DNA of 64,000 nt from Oscillospiraceae bacterium (GTDB taxonomy: Bacteria; Bacillota; Clostridia; Oscillospirales; CAG-382). Below, piece after piece: positions 12,075-21,479 of the stretch. Where the stretch lies: positions 62,001 to 126,000 of the forward strand of contig SVRI01000003.1 of NCBI GenBank assembly GCA_015064895.1, in the 5' to 3' direction. Below the pieces are notes generated by a model. It searched no databases. It saw only the letters and a program-made list of their open reading frames with translations, and was not told where the DNA came from. A program made the translations under genes and the position numbers. The first letter of the stretch is position 1, and every line of letters starts with the position of its first letter.

Positions 12075-12943
12075 TGATGAAATTGCCAAAGATTAAAAGA
12101 CGTTCATTTAACCGTTCCGTCGGCGGTGACGTGGGTATCAACTTAATGCTCTTTATTTTCGGTGCATTCATGTTCCTCCCCATGATTTATGCGGTTTCCC
12201 AGTCATTAAAACCTCTTGACGAACTGTGGATGTTCCCCCCGAGATTCTTTGTTATCAATCCTACATTCAAGAACTTCGGCGAACTCTTCAGACTCATGAG
12301 CGAATCCTGGGTTCCCTTCTCAAGATACATATTCAATACAGCATTTGTTTCCATCGCGGGTACATTCGGTCACTTGTTCCTCGCATCCATGGCGGCATAT
12401 GCTATGACAAAGATTAACTTCCCCGGACGTAAGGGTATGTTCATGCTTGTATACTATTCCCTTATGTTTAACTCAACAGTTACATCTCTTTCCAACTTCA
12501 TCATCATGTCTGCACTCGGTTGGATCGATACATATTGGTCTCTTATCATTCCTGCCTTCGGTTATACCCTCGGCTTCTACCTCATGAGACAGTTTATCGA
12601 AACAACAGTTCCGGATTCCGTACTTGAATCTGCAAGACTTGACGGTGCAAAGGAACTTACAATCTACTGGAAGATAGTAATGCCTATGGTTAAGCCTGCT
12701 TGGCTCACACTTATCGTTTACTCCTTCCAGGGTCTCTGGAATAGCGGTACTTCCATTTATATCTATTCCGAACAGCTCAAGACATTCAACTACGCAATCC
12801 AGCAGATTCTTGCCGGCGGTATCACACGAAGCGGTGCGGCAGCAGCTTCAACGGTTATCATGATGATCGTTCCTATCTCCGTATTCGTTGTTACTCAGAG
12901 TAACATTATCGAAACAATGGCAAGCTCGGGTATGAAAGACTAA
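12071..12943 (+). CDS. carbohydrate ABC transporter permease (MalG-type)
   Basis: 290 aa; EAA loop ESARLDGAKELTIYWKIVMPMVKPAW; ATG overlaps upstream stop. Confidence 0.93.
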   Translation: MMMKLPKIKRRSFNRSVGGDVGINLMLFIFGAFMFLPMIYAVSQSLKPLDELWMFPPRFFVINPTFKNFGELFRLMSESWVPFSRYIFNTAFVSIAGTFGHLFLASMAAYAMTKINFPGRKGMFMLVYYSLMFNSTVTSLSNFIIMSALGWIDTYWSLIIPAFGYTLGFYLMRQFIETTVPDSVLESARLDGAKELTIYWKIVMPMVKPAWLTLIVYSFQGLWNSGTSIYIYSEQLKTFNYAIQQILAGGITRSGAAAASTVIMMIVPISVFVVTQSNIIETMASSGMKD

Positions 12944-12957
12944 GGAGGATACAGAAA

Positions 12958-15258
12958 ATGAAAAAATCAATAAAAATTATCCTCTTGACTCTTTGCTTTG
13001 TCTTGCTTCTCGGTATGGCAGCAGTAAATGCTATCATTCCTTATACTACATATACATATGATATCGACGGTAACTACGTTGAATCACCCCATGCATATGT
13101 ACCTTATGAAGTAATTACATCTTCAACTCTCGGTATCGGCGACTCACCTATTACCGACCCTCAGGACTTCTGTACAGGACGTATCTCCCAGATTGGTGAT
13201 GATGCTCAGAAGTACTTCTACTGGGACGGAAAGATTTATATTTCCGACACCAATTCTTCGATTGAAAATCCCGTTCCTAAGGTTGTTATTGCTGAATATG
13301 ATGAAGTCCAGTCCGGTTTTAAATATATAGCTGAAATTTCAACCTTCGTAAATGAATGGGGTGTTCCCGACAGAATCACTTCACCCTCGGGTCTTTACGC
13401 AATCGACAATCTTCTCTTTGTCTGCGATATTGACTCTGCAAGAATCCTTGTTTTTGCTACCGATGATGTAAATGTTGACGGTGTTGAATACAAGCTCGGT
13501 GACTTCGTAAAAACAATTGAAGAACCCGAAAGCGAAGTAATCAGTGACAACCACGTTTACAGACCTCGTGCTGTTGCTGCAAATACTCTTAAGGATAAAG
13601 ACGGTGTTATTTCGTTAGGTTATATGTACGTTGTCGGTGAATCTACTCACCAGGGTGTTATTTCCATCAACGGTGAAGGCGAATTTTCAGGCTTTATCGG
13701 CACTCAGTCCAACACTCTTACATTCTTCGATATGCTCTGGAGAAAGCTTCAGACAGAAGAACAGAGAAATAAGTCTGTAAAGAACGTATCAACATCCTTC
13801 AATAACGTTAATATCAACGAAAAGGGCTTTGTGTACGCAACAACAGATGCCATCAATGATGATGACCTCTTCAAGGCTATTCAGGCAAAGTCCATTACAA
13901 GTGACGTTTCTCCCGTTAAGATGCTTAACCCTAACGGTCAGGACGTAATGAAGCGTTCGGGCTTCTTCCCGCCTGTAGGTGAAATTACATTTACACAGCA
14001 GGCAACTCCCCAGTATTCAATCACAGGTCCTTCAAAGGTAGTTGACGTTGGTCTAGGTCCTGAAGGTACATGGTCCATCATCGACGAAAAGAGACAGAAG
14101 GTATTTACATATGATGAAGACGGTAACCTTCTCTTTGCATTCGGTGATAAGGGTTCGCAGCTCGGTAATATCTCAATGGTAGAAGCTGTAGACTATGCTT
14201 ACAGCGACGATGATGCAAACTCTGCAAACTACCTTATGATCCTTGACAGTACAAATGATGCCATTACTGTTTATAAGAGAACAGAATACGGTGATGTACT
14301 TGTTCAGGCTCTCAGAAATCAGAGAGACAGAAAGTTCGACGAAGCCGAAAAGGACTGGAGAGAAATCCTCCAGAGAAACTCCAACTTCGACATGTCTTAC
14401 ATCGGTATCGGTAAGAGCCTTTACCGTCAGGGTAAGTATGAAGAAGCAATGGCTCAGTTCAAGTTTGCATATGATACGGAAAACTACTCTGAAGCATGGC
14501 AGCAGGTAAGAAAAGAATGGGTTGAAAAGTATGTAATTGTTATTCCCATTGTTATTATCGCATTCCTTCTTCTTGTTTCCTTCATATTCAAGTATGCAAA
14601 GAAGGTAAATGATGCAGGTCTTGCTTTGAGAAAGAAGCGTACACTCAAGGAAGAATTTATGTATGGCTTCCATGTAATGTTCCATCCGTTTGACGGCTTC
14701 TGGGATATCAAGCATGAATACAGAGCTTCCACTAAGGGTGCTACAACAATTCTTATCCTTACTATTCTTTCATTTATATACTATTCAATCGGTCAGGCAT
14801 ACATAATCAGTCCTTATCCTACCGATGTAAGTGTAGTAATGATGTTTGCATCCATTCTTCTTCCCGTATTCCTCTGGGTAATTTCAAACTGGTGCTTTAC
14901 AACACTGTTTGACGGCGAAGGAAGCCTTAAAGACATTTATATTGCAACATGTTATGCTTTGTTCCCGCTTCCTCCGTTCCTCATTCTTACAACACTTCTT
15001 TCCAATATCGTAACAGTAGATGAAGCAGGTCTTCTTACACTTGCTCTGGGCGTATCCCTCTTCTGGTGCGGCTTCCTGCTGTTCTTCGGTATGCAGGTAA
15101 TTCATGACTATACATTGTTCAAGAACATTCTTACAACTCTTGCAACAATTATAGGTATGGTGTTCATTATGTTCCTCGCAGTTCTCTTTACAAGCCTTGT
15201 AACGAAGATTGTTGGATTCGTATATAACATAATCATAGAACTTTCATATAGAGTATAA
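12958..15258 (+). CDS. membrane protein with extracytoplasmic NHL-like beta-propeller region, TPR-like segment and C-terminal Yip1-like membrane domain
   Basis: 766 aa; N-terminal signal/TM, repeated blade-like 'GLYAIDNLLFVCDIDSARILVF' segments, TPR 'IGKSLYRQGKYEEAMAQFKFAYDTENYSEAWQQ', multi-TM C-terminus; RBS aggagg. Confidence 0.75.
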   Translation: MKKSIKIILLTLCFVLLLGMAAVNAIIPYTTYTYDIDGNYVESPHAYVPYEVITSSTLGIGDSPITDPQDFCTGRISQIGDDAQKYFYWDGKIYISDTNSSIENPVPKVVIAEYDEVQSGFKYIAEISTFVNEWGVPDRITSPSGLYAIDNLLFVCDIDSARILVFATDDVNVDGVEYKLGDFVKTIEEPESEVISDNHVYRPRAVAANTLKDKDGVISLGYMYVVGESTHQGVISINGEGEFSGFIGTQSNTLTFFDMLWRKLQTEEQRNKSVKNVSTSFNNVNINEKGFVYATTDAINDDDLFKAIQAKSITSDVSPVKMLNPNGQDVMKRSGFFPPVGEITFTQQATPQYSITGPSKVVDVGLGPEGTWSIIDEKRQKVFTYDEDGNLLFAFGDKGSQLGNISMVEAVDYAYSDDDANSANYLMILDSTNDAITVYKRTEYGDVLVQALRNQRDRKFDEAEKDWREILQRNSNFDMSYIGIGKSLYRQGKYEEAMAQFKFAYDTENYSEAWQQVRKEWVEKYVIVIPIVIIAFLLLVSFIFKYAKKVNDAGLALRKKRTLKEEFMYGFHVMFHPFDGFWDIKHEYRASTKGATTILILTILSFIYYSIGQAYIISPYPTDVSVVMMFASILLPVFLWVISNWCFTTLFDGEGSLKDIYIATCYALFPLPPFLILTTLLSNIVTVDEAGLLTLALGVSLFWCGFLLFFGMQVIHDYTLFKNILTTLATIIGMVFIMFLAVLFTSLVTKIVGFVYNIIIELSYRV

Positions 15259-15272
15259 GAAAGGAAGGGTAA

Positions 15273-17993
15273 TTGAAAATGAAAAATATTAAATTAGTAA
15301 GTTACATTCTTTCCGTTCTTATGCTTGTTGTAGCTCTCGGAGTTTTTGCATCGGCATCCGATGACGGCTTTGCACTTGAGACGGATTATCTCACACAGTC
15401 GTATAAGAGCCCTGAAGAAAAGCTCGCAACAATGGGTATCTATGACGAGGGTACCAAGGAAAGAATTCCTAACTATAAAAATGATAAGTATGAGATCTGG
15501 GCACATGAAGAAACCGGTGAAGTCGGTATTAAGGATCTCACAACCGGACAGATTATTCTTACAAACCCCTATGATATAAGTACATCCAAAGCAGATGATA
15601 CTGTAAAACAGAAGCTTTTATCACAGATCGTTCTCCAGTATAAAGACTCCACCGGCTCTGTTGTTGAATTTAACTCCTATGCACATGCCGCTCTTAACGG
15701 TAAGGTGGTTGGCGGTGAAAGAATCAACCAGATCAGAGTATTTAATACAAGAAACGGTGTCAGAGTTGAATATACTCTCGGTAAGGAACAGGCAAAGTAC
15801 GTAGTTCCCAAGCAGATTGAACAGCTTAGCTTTATTGAAAATCTTGTTAATGTATGGGAAAACAAATCTTCAAGAGAATATGCTCAGTTCCTTGCTTACT
15901 ATGACCTCAAGGACCCCAACGACAAGACTCTTGCAAAAACAGTTCTTACATCCATGAAGGAACAGTTCCCTGCTACAGAAAAGGGTTTTGCAATCTACGT
16001 TCTTGACCCCGGTGTATCCAACAGAGAACTTGAAATGCTCTCGGGTTATATTGAAAACAATACCGACTACAGTGCAGAACAGATGGCTGAAGACTATGAG
16101 CTTATCGACTATGTTGATACATCTGCGGCTCCCGCTATCTTCAGATTTGCAATTGAATATTCGGTAGATGAATACGGTGTTAAGATTTCAATGCCTGCCA
16201 ACAGTATTTCGTATGACTCTTCCAGCTATACACTTACAAACGTAAAGCTTCTTCCTTATCTTGGTGCCGGTAATAATCAGAGTGAAGGCTTCACATTCCT
16301 TCCCGACGGTTCCGGTACAATTACAAGATTTGAAGATATAAAGAATAAGCAGTTTACACTTACAGGTAAGCTCTACGGTAGAGACTACGCATATCACACA
16401 GTTACCGGCAGCAACCAGGAAACAATGAGACTTCCCGTAATCGGTGTTCTCGAAAAGAAGAGAGCTCCCGAGTCCTTGCAGGTAAAGGGTGAGGATGAAA
16501 AGCTTATTGAACAGGGCTTCGTTGCATATTTTGTAGATGGTGACTCACTTGTTGAACTCAGCTCCGACCATGGCGGCGGTGTTCACGGTTACAGCTCTGT
16601 TTATGCTACATTCTATCCTAAGGCAAAGGATACATATGCTCTTACCGGTATTTCCGCATCCGGTGATGCCGAATGGTCCGTAACATGTGAAAGGAAGTAT
16701 ATTGGCGATTATGCCATGAGAATTTTCCCTGTATACGGTGAAGGTGCTGACTACACCGATATGGCGGCAACTATCAGAGGATATCTTGAAGATACAGGCG
16801 TTCTTACTAAGCTTGATCCTGAAGCAGAGACTTCCGAAGATACAGCACTTTACATTGAAAACTTCGGTACAATCAAAACTGATGAAAAGTTTATCGGTTT
16901 CCCCGTAAAGCGTCAGACAACTCTTACAACATTTGATCAGACAGAAGGTATGATTACCGACCTTAATAAGGCAGGCATCAACAATATCAATGTTAAGCTT
17001 ACCGGTTGGTATAACGGCGGTATGGAGCATACTGCACCTTCCTCACTCAGTGTTCCTTCCAAGCTTGGCGGAGCAAAGGGACTTAAGGAACTTGCAAAGT
17101 TTGCAAAGAGCAAGAACGTAGGTCTCTATCCCGACCTTGATTATACATACGTTGAAAACTTCAAGATGTTCGACGGTATTTCCAAAAAGAAGGATACAGC
17201 AAAGACAATTGACGGACGTAATGCCGTGCACAGAGTATACAATGCACTTTATCAGGGCTTTGAATCCGATGATAAGGCACTTATCAGCGCAGGTTCTCTC
17301 CAGAAGCTTTATAAGAAGGTTCAGAAAGAGTACGAAGGCTACGGTGCCGGCGGTATATCTGTAGCTTCACTTGGTTACGACCTTAACTCAGACTTCAATG
17401 AAGATTATGTAATCAACCGTGATGATGCCGAACTTCTTACAGAAGAATTTCTTGCAACTCTTAAGCAGAGAAATGGCAGTGTAATGGTTGACGGCGGTAA
17501 CGCATATGCTCTTGGATATGCCGATCATATTCTCAGTGTGCCGCTCGATAGCAGTATGAACATCAACACAAGTGAATCCATTCCCTTCATGGGCATGGTA
17601 CTTCACGGATATACAGAGTTTGCAGGAACACCTATCAACCTTGACGGTGACTATGAATACAGTATGCTCAAGGCTATTGAAAACGGTGCAAACCTCTACT
17701 TCCTTGTATCTAAGGAAAACACATCTGAACTCAAGGCATTCCCTGAATTCAGTAAGTATTATGCTATAAGCTATGACAACTGGAAAAACGATATCGTTGA
17801 TACTTACACAACATTCAATGAAGCAATGAAGGGTGTTAAGTATTCAGTTATTTCCGAACACGAAAAGATAGGTACAAGACTTGTAAGAGTCAAGTACGAT
17901 AACGGAACAGAATTTATTCTTAACTACAATACTCATTCTGTTACAACCGAGGACGGTACCGAGGTTGAAGCAATGAGCTTTGCGGTTAGATAG
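15273..17993 (+). CDS. DUF5696-like large secreted protein (candidate glycosidase-like fold)
   Basis: 906 aa with type I signal peptide; located between ABC permease pairs; TIM-barrel-like segments; family name from memory. Confidence 0.7.
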   Translation: MKMKNIKLVSYILSVLMLVVALGVFASASDDGFALETDYLTQSYKSPEEKLATMGIYDEGTKERIPNYKNDKYEIWAHEETGEVGIKDLTTGQIILTNPYDISTSKADDTVKQKLLSQIVLQYKDSTGSVVEFNSYAHAALNGKVVGGERINQIRVFNTRNGVRVEYTLGKEQAKYVVPKQIEQLSFIENLVNVWENKSSREYAQFLAYYDLKDPNDKTLAKTVLTSMKEQFPATEKGFAIYVLDPGVSNRELEMLSGYIENNTDYSAEQMAEDYELIDYVDTSAAPAIFRFAIEYSVDEYGVKISMPANSISYDSSSYTLTNVKLLPYLGAGNNQSEGFTFLPDGSGTITRFEDIKNKQFTLTGKLYGRDYAYHTVTGSNQETMRLPVIGVLEKKRAPESLQVKGEDEKLIEQGFVAYFVDGDSLVELSSDHGGGVHGYSSVYATFYPKAKDTYALTGISASGDAEWSVTCERKYIGDYAMRIFPVYGEGADYTDMAATIRGYLEDTGVLTKLDPEAETSEDTALYIENFGTIKTDEKFIGFPVKRQTTLTTFDQTEGMITDLNKAGINNINVKLTGWYNGGMEHTAPSSLSVPSKLGGAKGLKELAKFAKSKNVGLYPDLDYTYVENFKMFDGISKKKDTAKTIDGRNAVHRVYNALYQGFESDDKALISAGSLQKLYKKVQKEYEGYGAGGISVASLGYDLNSDFNEDYVINRDDAELLTEEFLATLKQRNGSVMVDGGNAYALGYADHILSVPLDSSMNINTSESIPFMGMVLHGYTEFAGTPINLDGDYEYSMLKAIENGANLYFLVSKENTSELKAFPEFSKYYAISYDNWKNDIVDTYTTFNEAMKGVKYSVISEHEKIGTRLVRVKYDNGTEFILNYNTHSVTTEDGTEVEAMSFAVR

Positions 17994-18009
17994 AAAGGGG
18001 TGCTGGTAA

Positions 18010-19008
18010 ATGAATAATACAGCTAATGCTAAACAGTCAAGAAATGTTCAAAGCGTGCCTGTAAACACAGCGCCCGCCAGAAAAAAGAAGCCGGCATCAC
18101 TTGATGCAAAGAAGGCAAGAGCCGGATGGTTCTTTGTACTTCCCTTTGTAATCGGTTTCGTAATTCTTTATATTCCCATGCTTTATAAGTCTGTTATGTT
18201 CTCGTTCAGCCAGATTAAGGTTCTTGAAAACGGTGGTTACGAACTTATTTCTATAGGGTTTGATAACTACACCGAAGCGCTTTTCTCTGATGCAAACTTT
18301 GTAAGAACACTTACGGAAAGCTTAAAGCAGCTCGTACTTGATGTACCTGCAATCGTAATTTTCTCGCTCTTCATGGCAATCATGCTTAATCAGAAGATGA
18401 TCGGCCGTGCGGTGTTCAGAGCAATCTTCTTTATCCCTGTTATTCTTACAACAGGTCTTATCGACCAGATAGACCAGGGCAATATGGCTATGGATTACAT
18501 GAACAACGGCGGCGGTATTGATACCGGCGCAGGCAGCGAAGAAGGTCTTATCAATTCAATGGACGTAACAAGTCTGTTAGGCAATATGGCGGTAGGGTCA
18601 GAGCTGGTTGAGTACGTTGTAAACCTGGTTAATGACATTTTCAATATTGTTAACCGTTCGGGTGTACAGATGCTTATATTCCTCTCGGGTCTTCAGTCAA
18701 TTTCACCTGCCATCTACGAATCCTGTAAGATGGACGGTGCTTCCGGATGGGAAACATTCTGGAAGGTTACATTCCCCATGATAAGCCCCATGATTCTTGT
18801 AAATGCAATTTATACCGTAATCGACTCCTTTACGTCTGAATCAAACGCCGTAATGAAGTATATCAATACGGTATATAACACAGGTACTGTCCGCCCCAGA
18901 GAAATCAGTAGTGCAATGTCCTGGATGTATTTCCTTCTTGTACTTGTAATGCTCGGACTTGTAGCACTTATACTCTCGGCGTTCGTATTCTACCAAAGAA
19001 AAGACTAA
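18010..19008 (+). CDS. sugar ABC transporter permease with extended inserted loop
   Basis: 332 aa; EAA loop YESCKMDGASGWETFWKVTFPMISP; acidic/Gly insertion between predicted TM3 and EAA loop. Confidence 0.9.
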   Translation: MNNTANAKQSRNVQSVPVNTAPARKKKPASLDAKKARAGWFFVLPFVIGFVILYIPMLYKSVMFSFSQIKVLENGGYELISIGFDNYTEALFSDANFVRTLTESLKQLVLDVPAIVIFSLFMAIMLNQKMIGRAVFRAIFFIPVILTTGLIDQIDQGNMAMDYMNNGGGIDTGAGSEEGLINSMDVTSLLGNMAVGSELVEYVVNLVNDIFNIVNRSGVQMLIFLSGLQSISPAIYESCKMDGASGWETFWKVTFPMISPMILVNAIYTVIDSFTSESNAVMKYINTVYNTGTVRPREISSAMSWMYFLLVLVMLGLVALILSAFVFYQRKD

Positions 19009-19028
19009 GGAAAGGAGGATAATATATT

Positions 19029-20069
19029 ATGAACAACAATGCTACCAATAACACAACCGATGCTCAGCTCAGAAAAATCTCGAGAAAAGAGATGAAGGTT
19101 GACTTTGAAGGCAAGCTCAGCTTCAAGGAAAGATTCCGTCTTAAGTACCTTTCCTTCCGGTTCCTCGGTGTCATGATTTATAAGTTATTCAGACTTATCT
19201 TGCTTGTAGGTATTTCCTATATCATTATCTATCCTTTCATAACAAAGATTTTGTCCTCCTTTATGAGCACAAATGACCTTGTTGACGTAACGGTAAAGCT
19301 TATCCCGAGAAACCCCACTCTTGACCAGTGGAAGTACATAATTATTGAAAACAAGTATTTCCTTGCACTTTTCAATACAGCAAGAATTTCACTTCTTTGC
19401 GGTTTCTTCCAGACACTCATTTGTGCGATTATCGGTTACGGATTTGCAAAGTTTAAATTCAAAGGCAGAAACATTCTCTTCTTTTGCGTAATTATTACAA
19501 TGCTTATCCCTCATGACACGCTTCTTCTTGCGATGTTCATGCACTTCAGATATTTTGATATCTACGGTCTCTACGGACTCATTACAGGTGCTCAGGGTAT
19601 TAACCTTATTAACACCGAATGGCCTTTGTATCTGCTTTCTCTTACGGGTCTTGCATTTAAGAACGGTCTTTATATCTTTATTTTCAGACAGTTCTATAAG
19701 GGCGTTCCCGATGAACTTGAAGAAGCTGCATACATTGACGGAACAGGTGTGTTCCAGACATTCTTCAGAATTATCCTTCCTCTTTCCGTTCCTATGATGA
19801 CAACAGTATTCATGTTCTCATTCTCATGGCAGTGGACCGATACATTCTACACAGCATCTCCGTTCTTTACAACAAACGATATCCATCTTCTTCCCAATAT
19901 TGTTGAGGTTCCTCAGAGCCTTAAGATGGAATTCGCTGCAAGCGGTCTTTGGGAATCCATTATTATGAATACCTGCGGTCTGCTTGTTATTATACCATTG
20001 TTCATTATCTTCCTCTTTGCACAGAGATCCTTCGTTGAAGGTATTGAACGTTCCGGTATCGTTGGTTAA
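19029..20069 (+). CDS. carbohydrate ABC transporter permease
   Basis: 346 aa; EAA loop EEAAYIDGTGVFQTFFRIILPLSVPMM; RBS aaaggagg. Confidence 0.92.
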   Translation: MNNNATNNTTDAQLRKISRKEMKVDFEGKLSFKERFRLKYLSFRFLGVMIYKLFRLILLVGISYIIIYPFITKILSSFMSTNDLVDVTVKLIPRNPTLDQWKYIIIENKYFLALFNTARISLLCGFFQTLICAIIGYGFAKFKFKGRNILFFCVIITMLIPHDTLLLAMFMHFRYFDIYGLYGLITGAQGINLINTEWPLYLLSLTGLAFKNGLYIFIFRQFYKGVPDELEEAAYIDGTGVFQTFFRIILPLSVPMMTTVFMFSFSWQWTDTFYTASPFFTTNDIHLLPNIVEVPQSLKMEFAASGLWESIIMNTCGLLVIIPLFIIFLFAQRSFVEGIERSGIVG

Positions 20070-20084
20070 TCCAATAAACACTTT

Positions 20085-20114
20085 AAAGCTCCCGTCTTTG
20101 ACGGGAGTTTTTTT
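20085..20114 (+). terminator. rho-independent terminator of ABC operon
   Basis: CTCCCGTC (20089-20096) ttt GACGGGAG (20100-20107) + T7. Confidence 0.93.
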
Positions 20115-20147
20115 GATGCCTTAAATGTTAACAATGAGTTAATTATA

Positions 20148-20186
20148 GAACTTTTGTTTGACAAACCGTGATAATACTGTTATAAT
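20148..20186 (+). promoter_or_regulatory. lexA promoter with overlapping SOS-box-like site
   Basis: TTGACA 20158-20163, 17-nt spacer, TATAAT 20181-20186; GAACTTTTGTTT 20148-20159 resembles Gram-positive LexA box GAAC-N4-GTTC. Confidence 0.7.
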
Positions 20187-20217
20187 TAAATCATAAAGTA
20201 AGGAAGGTGGCGACAGT

Positions 20218-20829
20218 ATGAAGGAACTTAAACCAAAAGAACTGCGCGTATTTGAATATATAAAGCTTAAGATAGAGGAGCAGGGTTATGCCCCTTCGGT
20301 AAGAGAAATATGTGCCGACCTCAACATTAAGTCAACATCCACATCACAGATGTATATTGACCGCCTTATCGATAAGGGCTATCTTGAAAGAGAAAATGGC
20401 AAGAGCAGAACTCTTAAACTCTCACAAGAGGTAGAGTCAACCCGTGCACAGAACTATAAAGTACCGCTTCTGGGTCAGGTTGCTGCAGGTACCCCCATAC
20501 TCACAGCCGAAAACTTTGACGGATATATCAACTTCTCGACAGAAAAGAAGTATTCCGAAAAGGATCTTTTTGCTCTTTCCGTAAAGGGTGAAAGCATGAA
20601 GGAAATCGGTATTATGAACGGTGATATAGTTGTTGTTGAAAAATGCGACTATGCCGATAACGGCAAGATTGTTGTTGCCATGATTGACGATGAAGCAACT
20701 GTCAAACGCTTTTTCAAGGAAAACGGAAAATATAGACTTCAGCCTGAAAACAGCGAAATGAAGCCTATTATTGCCGATGAAGTTGCGGTGCTCGGTCAGG
20801 TGGTTGCAAGCCTGAGGTTCTATAAATAA
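20218..20829 (+). CDS. lexA: LexA repressor
   Basis: 203 aa; winged HTH, cleavage region AAGTPI, catalytic Ser in VKGESMKEIGI and Lys in GKIVVAMID. Confidence 0.96.
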   Translation: MKELKPKELRVFEYIKLKIEEQGYAPSVREICADLNIKSTSTSQMYIDRLIDKGYLERENGKSRTLKLSQEVESTRAQNYKVPLLGQVAAGTPILTAENFDGYINFSTEKKYSEKDLFALSVKGESMKEIGIMNGDIVVVEKCDYADNGKIVVAMIDDEATVKRFFKENGKYRLQPENSEMKPIIADEVAVLGQVVASLRFYK

Positions 20830-21479
20830 TGGGTTTTGCCGACCTTTTCTTTGACAGAAGATGTAAAATATGTAATGAACGTATTTCTAAGGGTGCAATA
20901 TGTCCTGATTGCGATAAAAAGCTTGCCGGTATATTGCAGATACGTAGATATTACATAAATCTCGACGGAAAAGAACTTGAGGTACTGTATCTTTTTGATT
21001 ATGAACATCCGATTGTCAAAAAGCTGTTGTTTGCATTAAAAAGAAATGCCGACAGGGAATTGTTTGTGTATGCGGCAGAGCTGTATGGCAGAATGTTGTG
21101 TGATATAAATGATGCGGGTGTTGTCTTTGCACCAAGACGCGGAGTAAATAAGCGTAACTACGGCTATGATCATATGCAGAGGATATCAAAGCTTTTGTGT
21201 AAAGCAAGCGGCGGAAGATTAAAATATGCACCTTTAATTAAAAGAAGACATTTTACCAAAGAGCAAAAGAACCTCGACTTTGAAAAACGCAAGAAAAATG
21301 TCGAGCATGCCTTTAAGATAACAAAAAACGATATTCCGAAGAATATCGTTCTTGTAGATGATGTTATAACAACGGGAAATACAGCTCTGTCATGTTCAAG
21401 AGCCATTCTTAACCGAAGAAGCGATGCCGAAATAAAGCTTGCGTTTCTTGCATCAGCGGGCAGCTTTACCAAGGTATGA
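20829..21479 (+). CDS. comF: ComF family protein (phosphoribosyltransferase-like)
   Basis: 216 aa; CKICNERISKGAICPDC zinc finger, PRPP motif IVLVDDVITTGNT. Confidence 0.92.
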   Translation: MGFADLFFDRRCKICNERISKGAICPDCDKKLAGILQIRRYYINLDGKELEVLYLFDYEHPIVKKLLFALKRNADRELFVYAAELYGRMLCDINDAGVVFAPRRGVNKRNYGYDHMQRISKLLCKASGGRLKYAPLIKRRHFTKEQKNLDFEKRKKNVEHAFKITKNDIPKNIVLVDDVITTGNTALSCSRAILNRRSDAEIKLAFLASAGSFTKV

